A stretch of DNA of 64,000 nucleotides, taken from assembly GCA_004794785.1 (NCBI GenBank), contig SJOL01006491.1, positions 200,683 to 264,682 of the forward strand. The letters run 5' to 3'. The notes under the pieces are model-generated. The model was not told the origin of the DNA. It saw only the letters and a list, made by a program, of their open reading frames with translations, and did no database searches. Below are positions 26,186 to 38,330 of the stretch, piece after piece. The position numbers and the translations under genes are program-made. Position 1 is the stretch's first letter; each line of letters opens with the position of its first letter. The stretch is from Opisthorchis felineus (lineage: Eukaryota; Platyhelminthes; Trematoda; Opisthorchiida; Opisthorchiidae).

Positions 26186-29100
26186 CCAACAGGAAAGCCC
26201 TAGTTCAGTGTTTCCCCTAAGTTGTGGAATCAACAGAACAAGCGCGCCGTTCAAGTGACAATGATGTAGATGTCTATTCTACAAATCCAGAGGACACATA
26301 CAACCAAAATAGGGCATTCTATCGGATGGGGTGACTTAATGGTCTGCCGATCACTCACTTCATAGGCTCTGCCAATTAGTTACACCTATCGAATGTATAC
26401 CAGCTTCTTTTCTGCCTGACGGGCAAAACCAAATCGAAATTTTGTGATCCCACCTATCTAGTACCACCAATTTTAAGCACCTGAAGCGGTAATTCTCCTT
26501 CGGTGCTGACAAGCGTGATTGTATAATTCAAAACCAACAGTCATACAACTTTGCCTTTGCCGTCAGGTGAGCAAAAGCACACGAATGTATCAAATATGCA
26601 CCGACATTTGGCTTACTGCGCGTCCGTCGACAGACAAACTGGTGTGAATGTTCAGCGGGCAGATTGGTTTTGATTCCACCTCGGATTTTGACTAGTGATC
26701 CCATATCTTTAGGATACAAAGTGACAAATATAACTGTTTTTGCGATTTCATTTTCCGTTCAATACGGATCGAGGGATTACAAAATTAAAAGCTAGCGATT
26801 AATACAAGTAGAACCAGAATAAAGTGGAACCTGTTGGTAGAACTGTGAAAAGTGTGTACGCCACGATCGACTGGCCTTAGTGACCAGCGGTCACGTGAGC
26901 AGACCGTGGAAGACTTAACGTGCGTACAACCGCCTCCTGAGTACACAGACTCGGGTTGTGTGAGCAAATCGCAATCGACTGAACTGTGGCCAAACCCTAA
27001 TATTGAACGGATCTTGGTAGGTAGATAAGTGCTTGGTACGGAATTCGGAAAGCGTCATCAGACAAGTGAGTGATTACTGCGCTAGTAACAGGCTCTCTCG
27101 ATGCGGTTGTTAGCGAAAAAGGGTCATGCTCCTTTATCCCCCTGCATTCTATGAATTGGTCGAGGCTTATTAATCTCCTTCTTTGGCACTGGTTTTAACC
27201 TCACTTGACGCAGCATACTACTCATAATCTCAATGAAAATTTCACACAATGAGCTGCTGGATTTTCCTTCTTAAGGCTCGTCGGATAGGCTTTTTTCTTC
27301 AAATAAACCTGACGTTGACAGGCGACTCAGTCAAAGTTTACCTGAGGCTTATGTTTATGGTATTCTTCAGTCGAATGTAACTTACAGAGGTCGTTCGGCG
27401 TTTCATTTGGAAGGATATTCAAAATATCGAATTTCTTCCTAACTTAAAAGTGGACGTTTATTAAGCCATACGCAAAGTTTGGCGTTTAGTTAGGAAACAG
27501 ACTTTATGAGGATTTGTGGATTGGGTCTGTCTGGTGATCTTTAGGAAGAGCAAAACCAATCGTGGCATTCGTGGATCTTACGAGTAGTAATGAGGACAGA
27601 CTCGGTATCTTAAGTATCGATCCAAATGTAATCTGAGGAAGCTTTTGTGCAACAAATTCAGTTAAAGAATTTCACAGACATGAAATTCAAGTGAATTTTA
27701 GTTGTCTCCCGTTAACAGCAACCTAATTTTCAAATGATTTTTTATCGCAGAATAACTTTTTCGGTTCCAGTTAAGTGACCGTTCTGGGCGCTAACTAGAC
27801 AGTCCTCTCGGAGTAAATGGTAACCACCCCCGGAATAGTCCTATTGTACTAAACGCTACCCAGCTAGTCCCCCTGGAGCCTTATGACGCAAGTGTTCTGT
27901 TGTTTTCAACTCTGAAACAGTTCAAGCAAGTTATTCATCTTTCCAAGTGGTAAACGAACTTCACAGGTGAGCACCGACGGAACATGAAATCTATTGACAT
28001 TTTTTCGCCCAAGCGATGCGACTCATCAGTTATGGTGTTCGCTAAAAATTCAGTAATGTCCAGGATAACGCGTTTGGAGCGGTTTCTTGTGTTGAAATTT
28101 AAGGATTACGTAAAATTACACTTGTGGGTTGTTATAATGACGTCGAAAAACATATTATTCCAGTTCACAGCAACTAATGTTGAATCCGCCGTAATTTTGT
28201 GAGAATCCAGCCAATCTTAAAATTTCTCTGGGATTTTGATATAATTTGTTTGGATCCGAATGTGAACCTAATTACAAGCACTTTTCCTAGTTCCATCTCG
28301 GCGATGCACCCTGATGGTTAAGGTCAACCCTGCGGAAACGTTTCTTAAGCAAATGTTCAAAAATAACCGTGTTACTCCTTAGTAGTGACACAATATATGT
28401 TAAAGATAGGAGTATCATCATTTCAAATCAATTTTAACTCTCGTAAGCGAACGCAAAATGACCAAGCATGTGATTCACGTCAACCGTTTGTCTGGCTGAG
28501 AGTTTAACTGGCGTATTTATTCTCGTGAGTGTAAATTTTTCTACTTCAAAATTCGTTAGTGTAACCGGGTGAACAGATTAAACGGTGTTGCGCCTATTCT
28601 GTTCTGGTTGTTAATTAACCGGATTTTGTTTGACGCGAAAAGCTGAACAGACCACAGATATTTCAACTTAGCACACAAACGCCATCGATATTTTGTTATG
28701 CTGACCCCGTTGGGAATGGACTTTCCTGGTTGTCTTGCTCAATACTTGACCTCGCCTGGTTATTCACCTGCGATTGTCTAAGATTCTGGATAAGCCCAGA
28801 ATACGGTATATTAAAAAAAACTAGATAGCTATTGGCTTCTTACCGAGATACTTTACTGAACTATTTGGATAAAACATGCAAACTGCTGTCCAAAAAATCA
28901 CTACGTCAAAATAGTGACGCTTCTCAAATTGGATAATAGAAAAGCTCAGTTTTCAGACATGGTGGAGCTAAGTTATTATCATATACGTTGCCGTGTAAAA
29001 GTTTGGATGTGATGCGAAACGATGGCAGTTGACTTACATTTTGTTATCAGGCAGCAAACTGAATATATGAGTTAACGGACTATAACATGTGCATCTTGCG

Positions 29101-32086
29101 GTTGAAGGATTCTTCATACGGAGCATCCAGAAATTGAATCTCCAAGTATAAATTGAGTTTTCACCCGGACGCTTCACACTTCAACCCCAGGATCACTCAC
29201 CGGTACGAAACTTTTGTTCATCAATACGGTCGTCCAGCAGTCTTGTAAGGCAAGCAGAGTATTTCAATCTGATATGCACAACTCTGCTAAATGGCAGCTG
29301 AGTTCTCGATACGCAACAGTTCAGCACAGTCCACCAGCAGACCTGATAACCAAGCATCACTGTCGTTTTCATACCATAGTCTCCTCACTTAATGGAACCA
29401 CTTGACAATGGTTATACGAACAGTTCACGCTAATGGGTTACGCCATAGATGGAATCACTCGCTTCACATATTGTCCGAATCAAACTGATAAATGTTTTGC
29501 TGTTTGGATGAGAAATAAGTACTTTGTACCGCGTAAGTGGCCGCTTCAAAAGTAGCGGACGCGTTACACTTAGTACATTCATCCTGAAATAAAACTGGAA
29601 TCTAACCGCACTTACAAAGCATCGTTCATTCTCTTAGGAAGAGCGACATTTATGTTTCGTATTACATCATCCAAAAATACAGTAGTGATTCTCCATCAGT
29701 GTGTGTTGGAATGCTGGTAGCTTGGGTGTATTTATTGGTAGGTGATCAGGTGTTGGATCAGGTTGGGTGACGCAGTAAACCGCGCACTGTGGACAACTCC
29801 TCGAATGGTGGCGAAACCTTTACAAGCCAGATGCGAAGACCGGCAGCGTGGTGATTAACTACCAGCCCTCCCCCCTCATCAGGATTTTGAGAAGTGTGTG
29901 AGAAAAAATGAGGAACGTAGTACAGGGTAAAACACTGCTAGTGAATACCATATGTGGGAAGAAAAACCATTTTACAGTAAAATATTGCATCTGTTTTTCC
30001 TTGCAATATGCAACGGGTCAAAACAAATTATTAAGGTCAAGCAACTGCTCATCAAATTGAATTGCTTGAAATCTTTGTAGTCTGTCCGCCAAAGTTAGAA
30101 TATTCCTTTTACATATGAATAAAATAATTTATTATTATTCAAGTTATGAAATTATCACTACACGGATGTTGTCGTACTCTCAAAACTTGTCACCAATAGA
30201 GCGACATTATCAGTGTATAGCAGATTAGCGTTGCCTCGTCTTTAACCAGTGCGTTGGTGCATCGGAGCTGTGTAGCAATGAGTGACGGCCTATTGGGACT
30301 GGTCCCGTTGATTTCTTTCCTGCATGATCGATGTGCATATCGACTCAATAACTCGAGTAATAATCTCTGTTCAGTGTATTCCATTGTCTCCACTGTTGGT
30401 GCAGATCCGTCCGTCTGAAAGTCGATTCCCTTGGAGCTACCGAGTCATCTGACGATCCTTTGCTCCCAGCGGTGCGTAGCTTGAACTTTCATATAGACAG
30501 GCAGATTAAACTGGGTGAAAAATCTTGACAGGAGCTCCGAATCCATATCACGTAAAACGGCACAAACTTAACTACCAATCGTCAATCTCGAACTCTGGAT
30601 CAGCTTCTGTCACTTTGCGACGAACTACGGTCTGTCACAAGAAGACACATGTGGACACTTGACACCACGGCAAACACCATAATAACGGTTGCCTCAAAGT
30701 TGTCAAACTCCCACAGGCTCTCATGAACGTCGAAAAGCCGAAGTATTGCAAATCGGGAAGTAGGGAGGACGGTTATTAATATCAATTATTTCAACAGGGG
30801 CGATACTCGCAAACAGGGAGGAACCTGGAGAGAAAGATATTCTAGAGTGTAAACACAAGCAACAGTCAAACTGATCTTCCTACTGTGCCTGGAAAATGTA
30901 TCTGAAATTTCACCACAGCTACCATGACCAAAGAGGATCAGAACGGTCCGTAAACCAACTGCTGCACTGAAGAAATTGACCTGGAATCCGAAGGACAAGA
31001 ACAAAGAACATGGACTACCATAACCGCAATGTTGAAAAAAAACTGGACGAAAACCGTGGTTACGAATCAAAGAAAACATGATTTGTTACATCTGGGCTCT
31101 GTACACGAAGATCAAGTAGGGCACAAATTCGAGCTGGATGATACGAATGTTTCGGCAAGTGTATAAGCAAGGAAGTTCTTGGGTTTATGGTACCAAGCCA
31201 CCAATCCAGTCAGTCTACCTGTGGTACATGCACACCCGTACAAGCACATACTAGCCAAATTAGTCAGAAACCCAAGTGGAGCTAACTAACAGACGGATGG
31301 TTTAGGAAGCGACAATACAAACCACGAGAGCAACAGAAAAGGGTGATCAGGTGAAAGGGGTCTACTAGACGTTAATTAATCAGGAGACCAATCACCCAAA
31401 CTGCCAGTCATACACGGATATCACCATCACGTCCAATATGATGCATACTGACACAAAAGCATATCTATTCACTGAGGGCACAGCGACGTCACAACGATAC
31501 TCTACTCTACCCATTGGCCATTTCGTTCGATTATTGACGGAGGTTTTGCAGCAAACCTTTATGGCTCGGCAAGCAGAACATTAGGAGCCTAAACATCCTG
31601 AGTTACTAACATGACGAACATTTTTTTCAACTGGTTGAACTTTCAGAGGAGATTCAAACTCATTGGTACTTAGGACCAATGGGCTAATTCAGTGTCCTCC
31701 TTCTTCAGTAATTGCTAAACATCTTAATGCACTTTTAGGACTAAAGTGTTTCGATGTCAGTTAACCGCTGCCAAGACTACAGAGGCCACCCGTGAACAAT
31801 CGCGGGAAACTGGTAATGATACCATCTTATCAGTTGAAACACACGCAATTTAGGAATGCAAGCGACTTAAATATCATATGGAAATACAATTTTTGTAAAA
31901 TATACAGTCGTGCGAGAGATGCAAGACAATGTTGCACAGTATGGTGCATCTTCCTGTTGAATCGAGCCTTCCATGAGTACATCTTGGATGGCGTCCCATT
32001 GTGAGATACAAGCTAACGGAATCTTTTCTGCATTAGACCCATCAGTTTTCCGAAAAAAAACCTCATTTATGTGATGAAGCCATTGA

Positions 32087-32341
32087 AAGGACGGAGGGTG
32101 CATCTTGCATCCCAGCTACCGTCTCCTTTCGGCTTTTCGTTTGGGAAATGATTCTTCATTAGCGCGTTACCTTCGGGAACGTATGATGAATTTTCGTAAC
32201 TTTCCACCGGATAACATCTCAAACCGTACGTACCATGGAGCCGCATTCCTTACGTCTTCCACAATATCAGCTGATGCCGATCTAGTGCGCTGTTTTGGAC
32301 TACGAAGGAAGACAAATTGGCCCTCCTTAAGATATACCTAG
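32087..32341 (+). CDS. Candidate terminal exon, unrecognised
   Basis: An 84-codon stop-free frame, with a possible acceptor gcatcccag at 32107-32115, ends at TAG 32339-32341. It reads LLSAFRLGNDSSLARYL, later GAAFLTSSTISADADL and RRKTNWPSLRYT. Composition looks protein-like but no family is recognised. A minus-strand frame at 31867-32103 is directly adjacent and equally unidentified. Confidence 0.25.
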   Translation, partial: KDGGCILHPSYRLLSAFRLGNDSSLARYLRERMMNFRNFPPDNISNRTYHGAAFLTSSTISADADLVRCFGLRRKTNWPSLRYT

Positions 32342-33214
32342 CTTAAACCAGCTAAAGCCTGTTCATTGCCGTTTTTCTCTTTGGATGTCGCAAGCTCATG
32401 GTTCATGCAAATCTTGATTGAATCTCCGTTCCCACGATTAAGCATGGGAGATTTATTTGACCTCAAAGCCGTTCAACTAGACTAGAAACTCGTGACTTCG
32501 TCAGGGTGAGGAATTCACTTTTGATCATGTAATTTGTCATGCATAAGTCTCAGGTAGTTAGAAATTCCTCCACATATATCGGAATTGTGGACAGCGGGTG
32601 ATGAGTGGGTTTTTTACGGGTTGATTTTATGCGTCACCTGGTGCTTAGTTATCAGCGATAAGCAAGCTAACAAAGTGACTGAACACGCCAGAAAGGAGAT
32701 AAATTGTTCGTGCACGAGGGGAGTGGGAAACAGCGGAAGATATTCATCAAAACAAGCCAAGCAACTGGCTCGTGCGTGGTGCACATACGCAGCTAGCCAG
32801 TGATCGGAAAATTATCAGGCTTTTATTATGCATATGAAAAACCGTAACAACGCAGCCGTATTGGGCCCGATTAGTTGAAACCTTCCCTCGTTTTGGTGTA
32901 TAGACCGGTTGGTTCTATCCAAACCTTCATGGACGGTACCCTTATGCTTTGGTTTGCTGGTTTCCTGCAGTTTCGCCCGGACGGTTTCAGGTGGCATGTG
33001 GTGAAACTCCATCTAATTACGAGCAAAATATATGAATCGCTTGGATATTTGTAAATAAGATATTCAATATTATGAGGTTCCTTCTCTTGGTATTAGCTCC
33101 TGCTGTTCACTTAACTTGGAGCGGTCAACAGTGGAAAGTTTCGGTGATCTAGAGTAGTTTCTTCCAATGGATCATTGCGTGGTGACAGGCTGTTTCCTGG
33201 AAAATATTGTATAC

Positions 33215-33217
<3 letters not shown>

Positions 33218-33253
<36 letters not shown>
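33218..33253. repeat. (TA)n microsatellite
   Basis: About 18 uninterrupted TA units. Confidence 0.97.
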
Positions 33254-33255
<2 letters not shown>

Positions 33256-34249
33256 ACAGCTCTTGCAATCGCCTTGGATAGGTGCCAGGTTATCACACCT
33301 CTCAGTAGATAAGGGAGTGTGATTTGGCTTTTCTCGTTAAGAAGCATGTTTAACGGTCAGGAATGATGGGGAAATCACTCTGGTAAAATAAAACAGCTCA
33401 TTGCCCTTGAATTAGGGTGACTGATGTCACTAGAGCCTCCAAACATTAACGTTTTTGAGTAGAAAAACTCTTGCTATGAGAAATCGGCCATCGGTTAACA
33501 AAAACAGGAAATGTGTCACAAGGAATGTTCATCCTCAGAACAAACTCGTTTTTTTATGTTGAGCTACCCATTGGATGACTATAAGGCAAGTTACCAAACT
33601 GTGTCCGCGGACGCCAAAACGGAAGTACAGGAAACTAGCAGGTCAATGCAGAAACCTTTCACTGGTGACCGATTCCTCCACGTCAATCCGAAAAACAGAA
33701 TTAACAAGGCACACATCATACTGCTACCGCTTCACCATGGGTAGGTTAAGTACCCCGTAAACAGCAGATTCTTGGTCGCATTGACCAGCAACCGTCCTAA
33801 TTTTCTTAGCTTTGAATAAAACGCTTGGATAAATATGTGGCGTGAGTGTATTAATGCTGTTCTACAGGTGACGATGAGGGGTGATTCGTTTACATGGCTT
33901 TTGTAGTTTCTACACTTGTAGATGTGTGCGCCTGTCAGGACACTGTTTTCGGTTGAAACTGTTTGCTGTGATCCTAAATTACGGACCCCAAAGCGTACCG
34001 ACGCACGTGTATTTTCCTTTTTTCAGTCACAATGCCTGTTTAGATTTGCTCGTTTCAAGCAAGGTAGTATGATTTTCAGACATTCTACCCAACTGTACAT
34101 TCAATTCAAGTCCATCCGGCAACCAACGCAGTATAAAGAAGACTTCTGCCGATTCCACGCGTCCTCGAAGATCCTCAAAAGGAACGAGTGAGGTCTTCTT
34201 TACATACATCAGTACAGGTCGGGTTACAGTTTAGTAAACGAGAAGCATT

Positions 34250-35646
34250 TTTCAACTGGATGCAAACTTTTGGCGTTCTTAAAGCAGGCAGCGATCTATT
34301 TTTTTGCGCCATCATCAGAAGGAATGACGAACCCCGGGTATTTGAAAGACTAGAATTGAGATATCGGAACGTTCTTGACGGACAGTAGGCATTTATCTTC
34401 AATCCGACAATTAAGGCGTACTGACTGACACTATCGGTAACCACCAAGAACCCTGCTGGCCCATTACGCAGCAACGTTCTGAATTTCAGCGCGGAACGAA
34501 TATACGGTTGATAGAACCCCCTCAAGTCTGAAGCCCTCATGATTTGGTTTTAACATCAGACCACTTGCTTTGGTGACGCAATGCTGATTTCATACGGAAC
34601 ATGTGCGCCGCAACATCTGGCAGGTTGACCCTCTCATGATAGTCCTAGAAAAACTGATATCTTATTCCTTGTGTATTGAGAGAAATAAAGAAACTCTCCA
34701 GACCCCCGGGAACACAGCGTGATCCATATCGAGCAGGAAATGTGCCGACGTGTTCGACCTACTCAATATTTCTGCCACAGTACACTGTTACCACTTGTTA
34801 CCTCTTTTCTGTGAACCAGAAGATGCCTCCAGTTATTTCGGCTTGGTCTGGTTTGGCAGCTCATGGCACCCAAGTAGTTCAGCCTAAACTGGACGCTGAA
34901 TGTTCCGGAGCCTAGACAAGGAGTGACGTAGTGTTGAGTCCACCTCTTTCCCCATGGTTCAGTGTTAGTTCTCCATTAAGGTTAATGAGGACAGACGGTT
35001 GGTTAGGAGCTTAATTCCAGCACGGTGAATAAGAATTTATAAGCACTTGAGAATATCTGTGTAAAGTAAACCATTTCGGACACTCTCCCGGAAACCACTA
35101 CGCATGTAGGAAATAATGCAGAATCTGCGGCGGCAGCAGCGCGTTACACGGAAACAACGCGATCAGACAGTAAGCGTCAAACTTCCGTTCCATATCTTCC
35201 GAACAATAATCGGAGTACTTCGCAATGTTCAACTGAGGGTGAACGCAGGCTAGTAGCGTCCAGTCAGCAAGGTCGGTTTGTTTTATTCGGCCATCCAAAT
35301 AGATATCCTCAGCACTGCAACCAAAAAACGGCCAGCTGACATTGGTACGTAATAAACCTATCAGAGGCTGGACCAATCTGAACCAAGTTAATTTCAAGTC
35401 AGTGTAGCCTTCAGAATGGCGTCCGGAAAGTTTGCTTATAAACGAATAAAACCCAGTAATTTTCATTAGTAAAGCAAGATTTCCATGAAGTACACCGAAG
35501 CTTTCTTCTCGAGGGATTTTCGGGGCCACGGCCCTCATTTTTAGGGAAGTTTGTAGCCTCACAGAAGGTGGGTGGAAGTTGAGTCGGCTGAACCTGCTCG
35601 CCTGAGTGAATTTCGCAGCTTGCTGTCCGAGATCTAGCCTATACAT
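34250..35646 (-). mobile_element. Ty3/gypsy retrotransposon remnant: RT end, RNase H, integrase
   Basis: Read on the minus strand from 35646. An open frame to 35098 contains MKITGFYSFISK, VQPLIGLLR and LADWTLLACVHPQLN, matching in order the FLGxxxFYRRFI, PL..LL and LA.ATLLAHP blocks at the RT/RNase H boundary of gypsy elements, CsRn1-like. Further along, near 34780, VAEILSRSNTSAH matches the VADALSR motif at the RNase H end. Near 34430, GFLVVTDSVSQYALIVGL matches the LVVTD.FS.Y core around the first catalytic aspartate of integrase. Several frame changes and stops show it is inactive. No LTRs or protease/gag were found. It is an old retrotransposon copy, not a host gene. Confidence 0.55.
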
Positions 35647-36990
35647 CAGTGTAAGATATGGTCCAATCTGGCTGTAGCATCACGTTGCACTGGTGATCAC
35701 TGGATACGTATGTGATTCTGGAGTGAGTTCTAGTCATAATTTGGGCATTAAAACAGGAATAGTTAGTGTTGTTATTCCAAGGAGGCGAGTTTAAGATGTT
35801 TTACTGGTGGCGTTTGCGTGAGGCGGGCACAAACTCATTGTCTGATTCATACGTGTTTGCATAGTCCGACAGTCTACTGTTGACTGTCTTCATCCACCCG
35901 ACACAAGGATGTGTCCATCTCGGATGCACCGCGACTACAGTTTGAATATCAGCTGAGTAGGTGTCTTATCCGGTATTCACTGTGTTCGAGTAGCCCAGAT
36001 TGATCATAGCTCACCAACCGCACGCTACTCCCACAGCGCTGTCCCGGGCCGTTTCGACCAAGAATGTGAAGCTTGACGTTTTATAAAGCGCTTGCAACAG
36101 TTGTAATAACCTCACAAGCAGGACTCACAAGCAGGACTGCTGGAATTGGTGGTAACAGCCGACAAGGCAGTGGGGCTTAGCTCTCACCGATAGACATTTT
36201 CGTAGTGTTCAGATGAGTAATTTGGATGACCCAAAGAGCTTTGTGCACCAAAGAAGGTTTTAAAATCGGAGCTGAATTATTTTAAAGAATTCGGTAACTC
36301 GGAAGTCATGAAATCCAATACTGTTGTCATGGTCGGCCCACTTTATCAAGAGTAGTTATCCGAAGGCCGACAATGAAATTATAGTGAGTACAATCTTCAG
36401 ATGTCCTTTGGTGTTAACGTTATCAGCTGGTTTTCTTCCCTTCAGGCCAACAGGCACTCAATTTCCGCAATCTTTATGTGCCCAGCACGGTTAACATGGG
36501 ACAGGACACGCAGCAAAGTTCTTCATGGTCGGTGTCCTTTGATAGTGTTGTGATGGGTTAGTGCAGCAGTCACGAGAGAGCTGTCTCCTGCATTCGGGCA
36601 CCAAGTTAACCGCAACAGCCTTGGTAAACAGATGTTGCGTAATATGATACAATTAATTTTTTGTCTGGTTTGAATGAGGACCCCTTTTTCACTCTTTATT
36701 ATTTCTGCATGTAGTCGGCTCGTGGTTTAGTAGCATGTTTTTCACTGTAGTCAGTGGATGGTAGGCTGATGAACGTGGGTCCTCAAACTGACACTGTCTC
36801 TTCTGGCGTCAGGATATCCCCACCGAGCTGAAGATGTTGTAGCTTGGCAACTCACAATCCCCCCACGTGTTGTGCAACGGACGCATTGAGCCGAATGTAT
36901 TCTGCTTGAGTTGATACAAGGCCACCAGGCCAGGTGTGCTACAGATTATGGGCTACTTTATTGTTCAAAGAAAGAGAGAAAACGGCCGTG
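35647..36990. other. Intergenic sequence, nothing recognised
   Basis: A 13-base tandem duplication lies at 36111-36136. No gene or clear RT core upstream of the gypsy remnant is seen. Confidence 0.5.
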
Positions 36991-36999
36991 AGTTTAACC

Positions 37000-37950
37000 G
37001 CGCCTTGCACCTTCAAAGTGCACAGTCATGCTTCAGAACGTGCAGTCTCCGAACATACACCTTACAATTCAAGGAGAATCACTGGAGGTTGTGGAAAATT
37101 TTACATACCTCGGTAGTTGTATTAGCTCTGACGGAAGTGTGTCTGATGAAGTCAGTGCAAGAATCTCAAAGGCTCGAATCACATTTGCTAATTTGCGTCA
37201 CTTGTGGCGTCAAAAAGGCATCTCACTAGATCTTAAGGGTCGTGTGTATCAGGCTACAGTAAGGGCTGTGTTGTTGTATGGGTGCGAGACATGGCCTCTG
37301 CGGACAGATGATGTGAGGCGTCTTCAGGTTTTCGACCACCGATGCCTCAGAAGCGTGGCTGGTTTTGGATGGCGTCAGCGTGTTAGTAACGAGGTGATTA
37401 GAAAACGGGTATTTGGTTGTGCTGCAGGTACTTCAATCGGGGAAAACATCCAGCACCACCGACTACGATGGCTCGGTCATGTGCTACGCATGCCGAAACA
37501 CCGTCTACCGAGACGAGCGTTGTTCTCCGTGTCTCCTTCAGAATGGCGCAAACCGCGAGGTGGACAACGCATGACTAGGCAGAAGGGCGTGAAAGAGATC
37601 ACGAAGAGTTTGTTGGTGTACGCCTTCCAGGATGGGGTCCCCGTGACTCCGCCTGTGCTTGGCTGGAGACGTTGCAAGAAATGGCGGCTAATCGATGTCA
37701 GTGGCGTTCATGCTGTCAGTTTCTTTCCAGGTTGTCTGATTGAGCGCTTGGAGGTGTAGGCACCCCTGAACGCTTGACATGGGCCAGCACTAGGTCTCCT
37801 CCCTCACCGACTCTTTTTCTCTTCTTTTCACTCTAGGGCTTTAGATATAATTAGACGAACCTTATTGTTGTACGGCAGTGAAGCATCAGTGTCAACACTG
37901 ATGTTGCTGTCTTCGATGATGATGATGATGATGATGATGACGATGATGAG
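37000..37950 (+). mobile_element. RTE-type LINE 3' fragment with (GAT)n tail
   Basis: An open frame from about 37001 reads [65 protein letters not shown] and [11 protein letters not shown]. These are the thumb and C-terminal blocks of fluke RTE reverse transcriptase. Near 37610 a one-base shift moves the reading: the ancestral frame continues as [17 protein letters not shown] and QFLSRLSD to TGA at 37741-37743. An in-frame TAA lies just upstream of the first block, so the copy is dead and 5'-truncated. A roughly 170-base 3' region and a (GAT)n tail close the element. It is the best preserved of the four RTE copies. Confidence 0.9.
37914..37950. repeat. (GAT)n tract, RTE tail
   Basis: About ten GAT units with one GAC interruption near the end, the same interruption as in the tail at 1.8 kb. 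Confidence 0.92.
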
Positions 37951-38079
37951 TTTAACCGTTGAGAAAGACCCCGTGCCTCAGCGGTGGATCATCGGCGTGC
38001 TTTTCAAACTGCTATCCTATCTCACTGAGGATTTAATTCACACAAGCATCATCTATGTTAAATAGAGATTCCATGTTGT

Positions 38080-38330
38080 CAGTGAAGCCAAACCACGATG
38101 AAATGCCTAGGAGTACCGTAAAGCGCACTGCTGGTGATTCCCAACATCCTTGTTGAGGAGAGTTTCGAACCCGAAACATTCCAGCAAGTGGTTGAACACA
38201 ACCGTTTGGTCACAAATGACTGATCAGCAGTGTGATTAGCTTTCACCTGGACATGACATAGCATCAGTCATCCTTCAATAATGGAAACCACATCACATAA
38301 CCACCTACTGACTGGCTCCTTAGGTGGCGA
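38080..38330 (-). repeat. SINE-like repeat, family shared with 42.4 kb, copy 1
   Basis: On the minus strand the order is ATTATTGAAGGATGA, GCTAATCACACTGCTGATCA, a tRNA-like stretch with the B box GGGTTCGAAACTC, CACCAGCAGTGCG and GTTTGGCTTCACTG. The same order occurs on the plus strand at 42.33-42.60 kb. Diverged copies in opposite orientation with a pol III-type head indicate a SINE family. Confidence 0.6.

Larger units (their letters stand above)
24437..34249. other. Intergenic sequence, largely unrecognised
   Basis: It contains a tRNA-like fragment near 26110-26175, the candidate frame at 32087-32341 and the TA tract at 33218-33253. Elsewhere no domain, RNA gene or repeat family is recognised. 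Confidence 0.4.

Noticed and set aside
33111..33347. Minus-strand frame with YIYIYI repeats
   Set aside because: It is a translation of the TA microsatellite.
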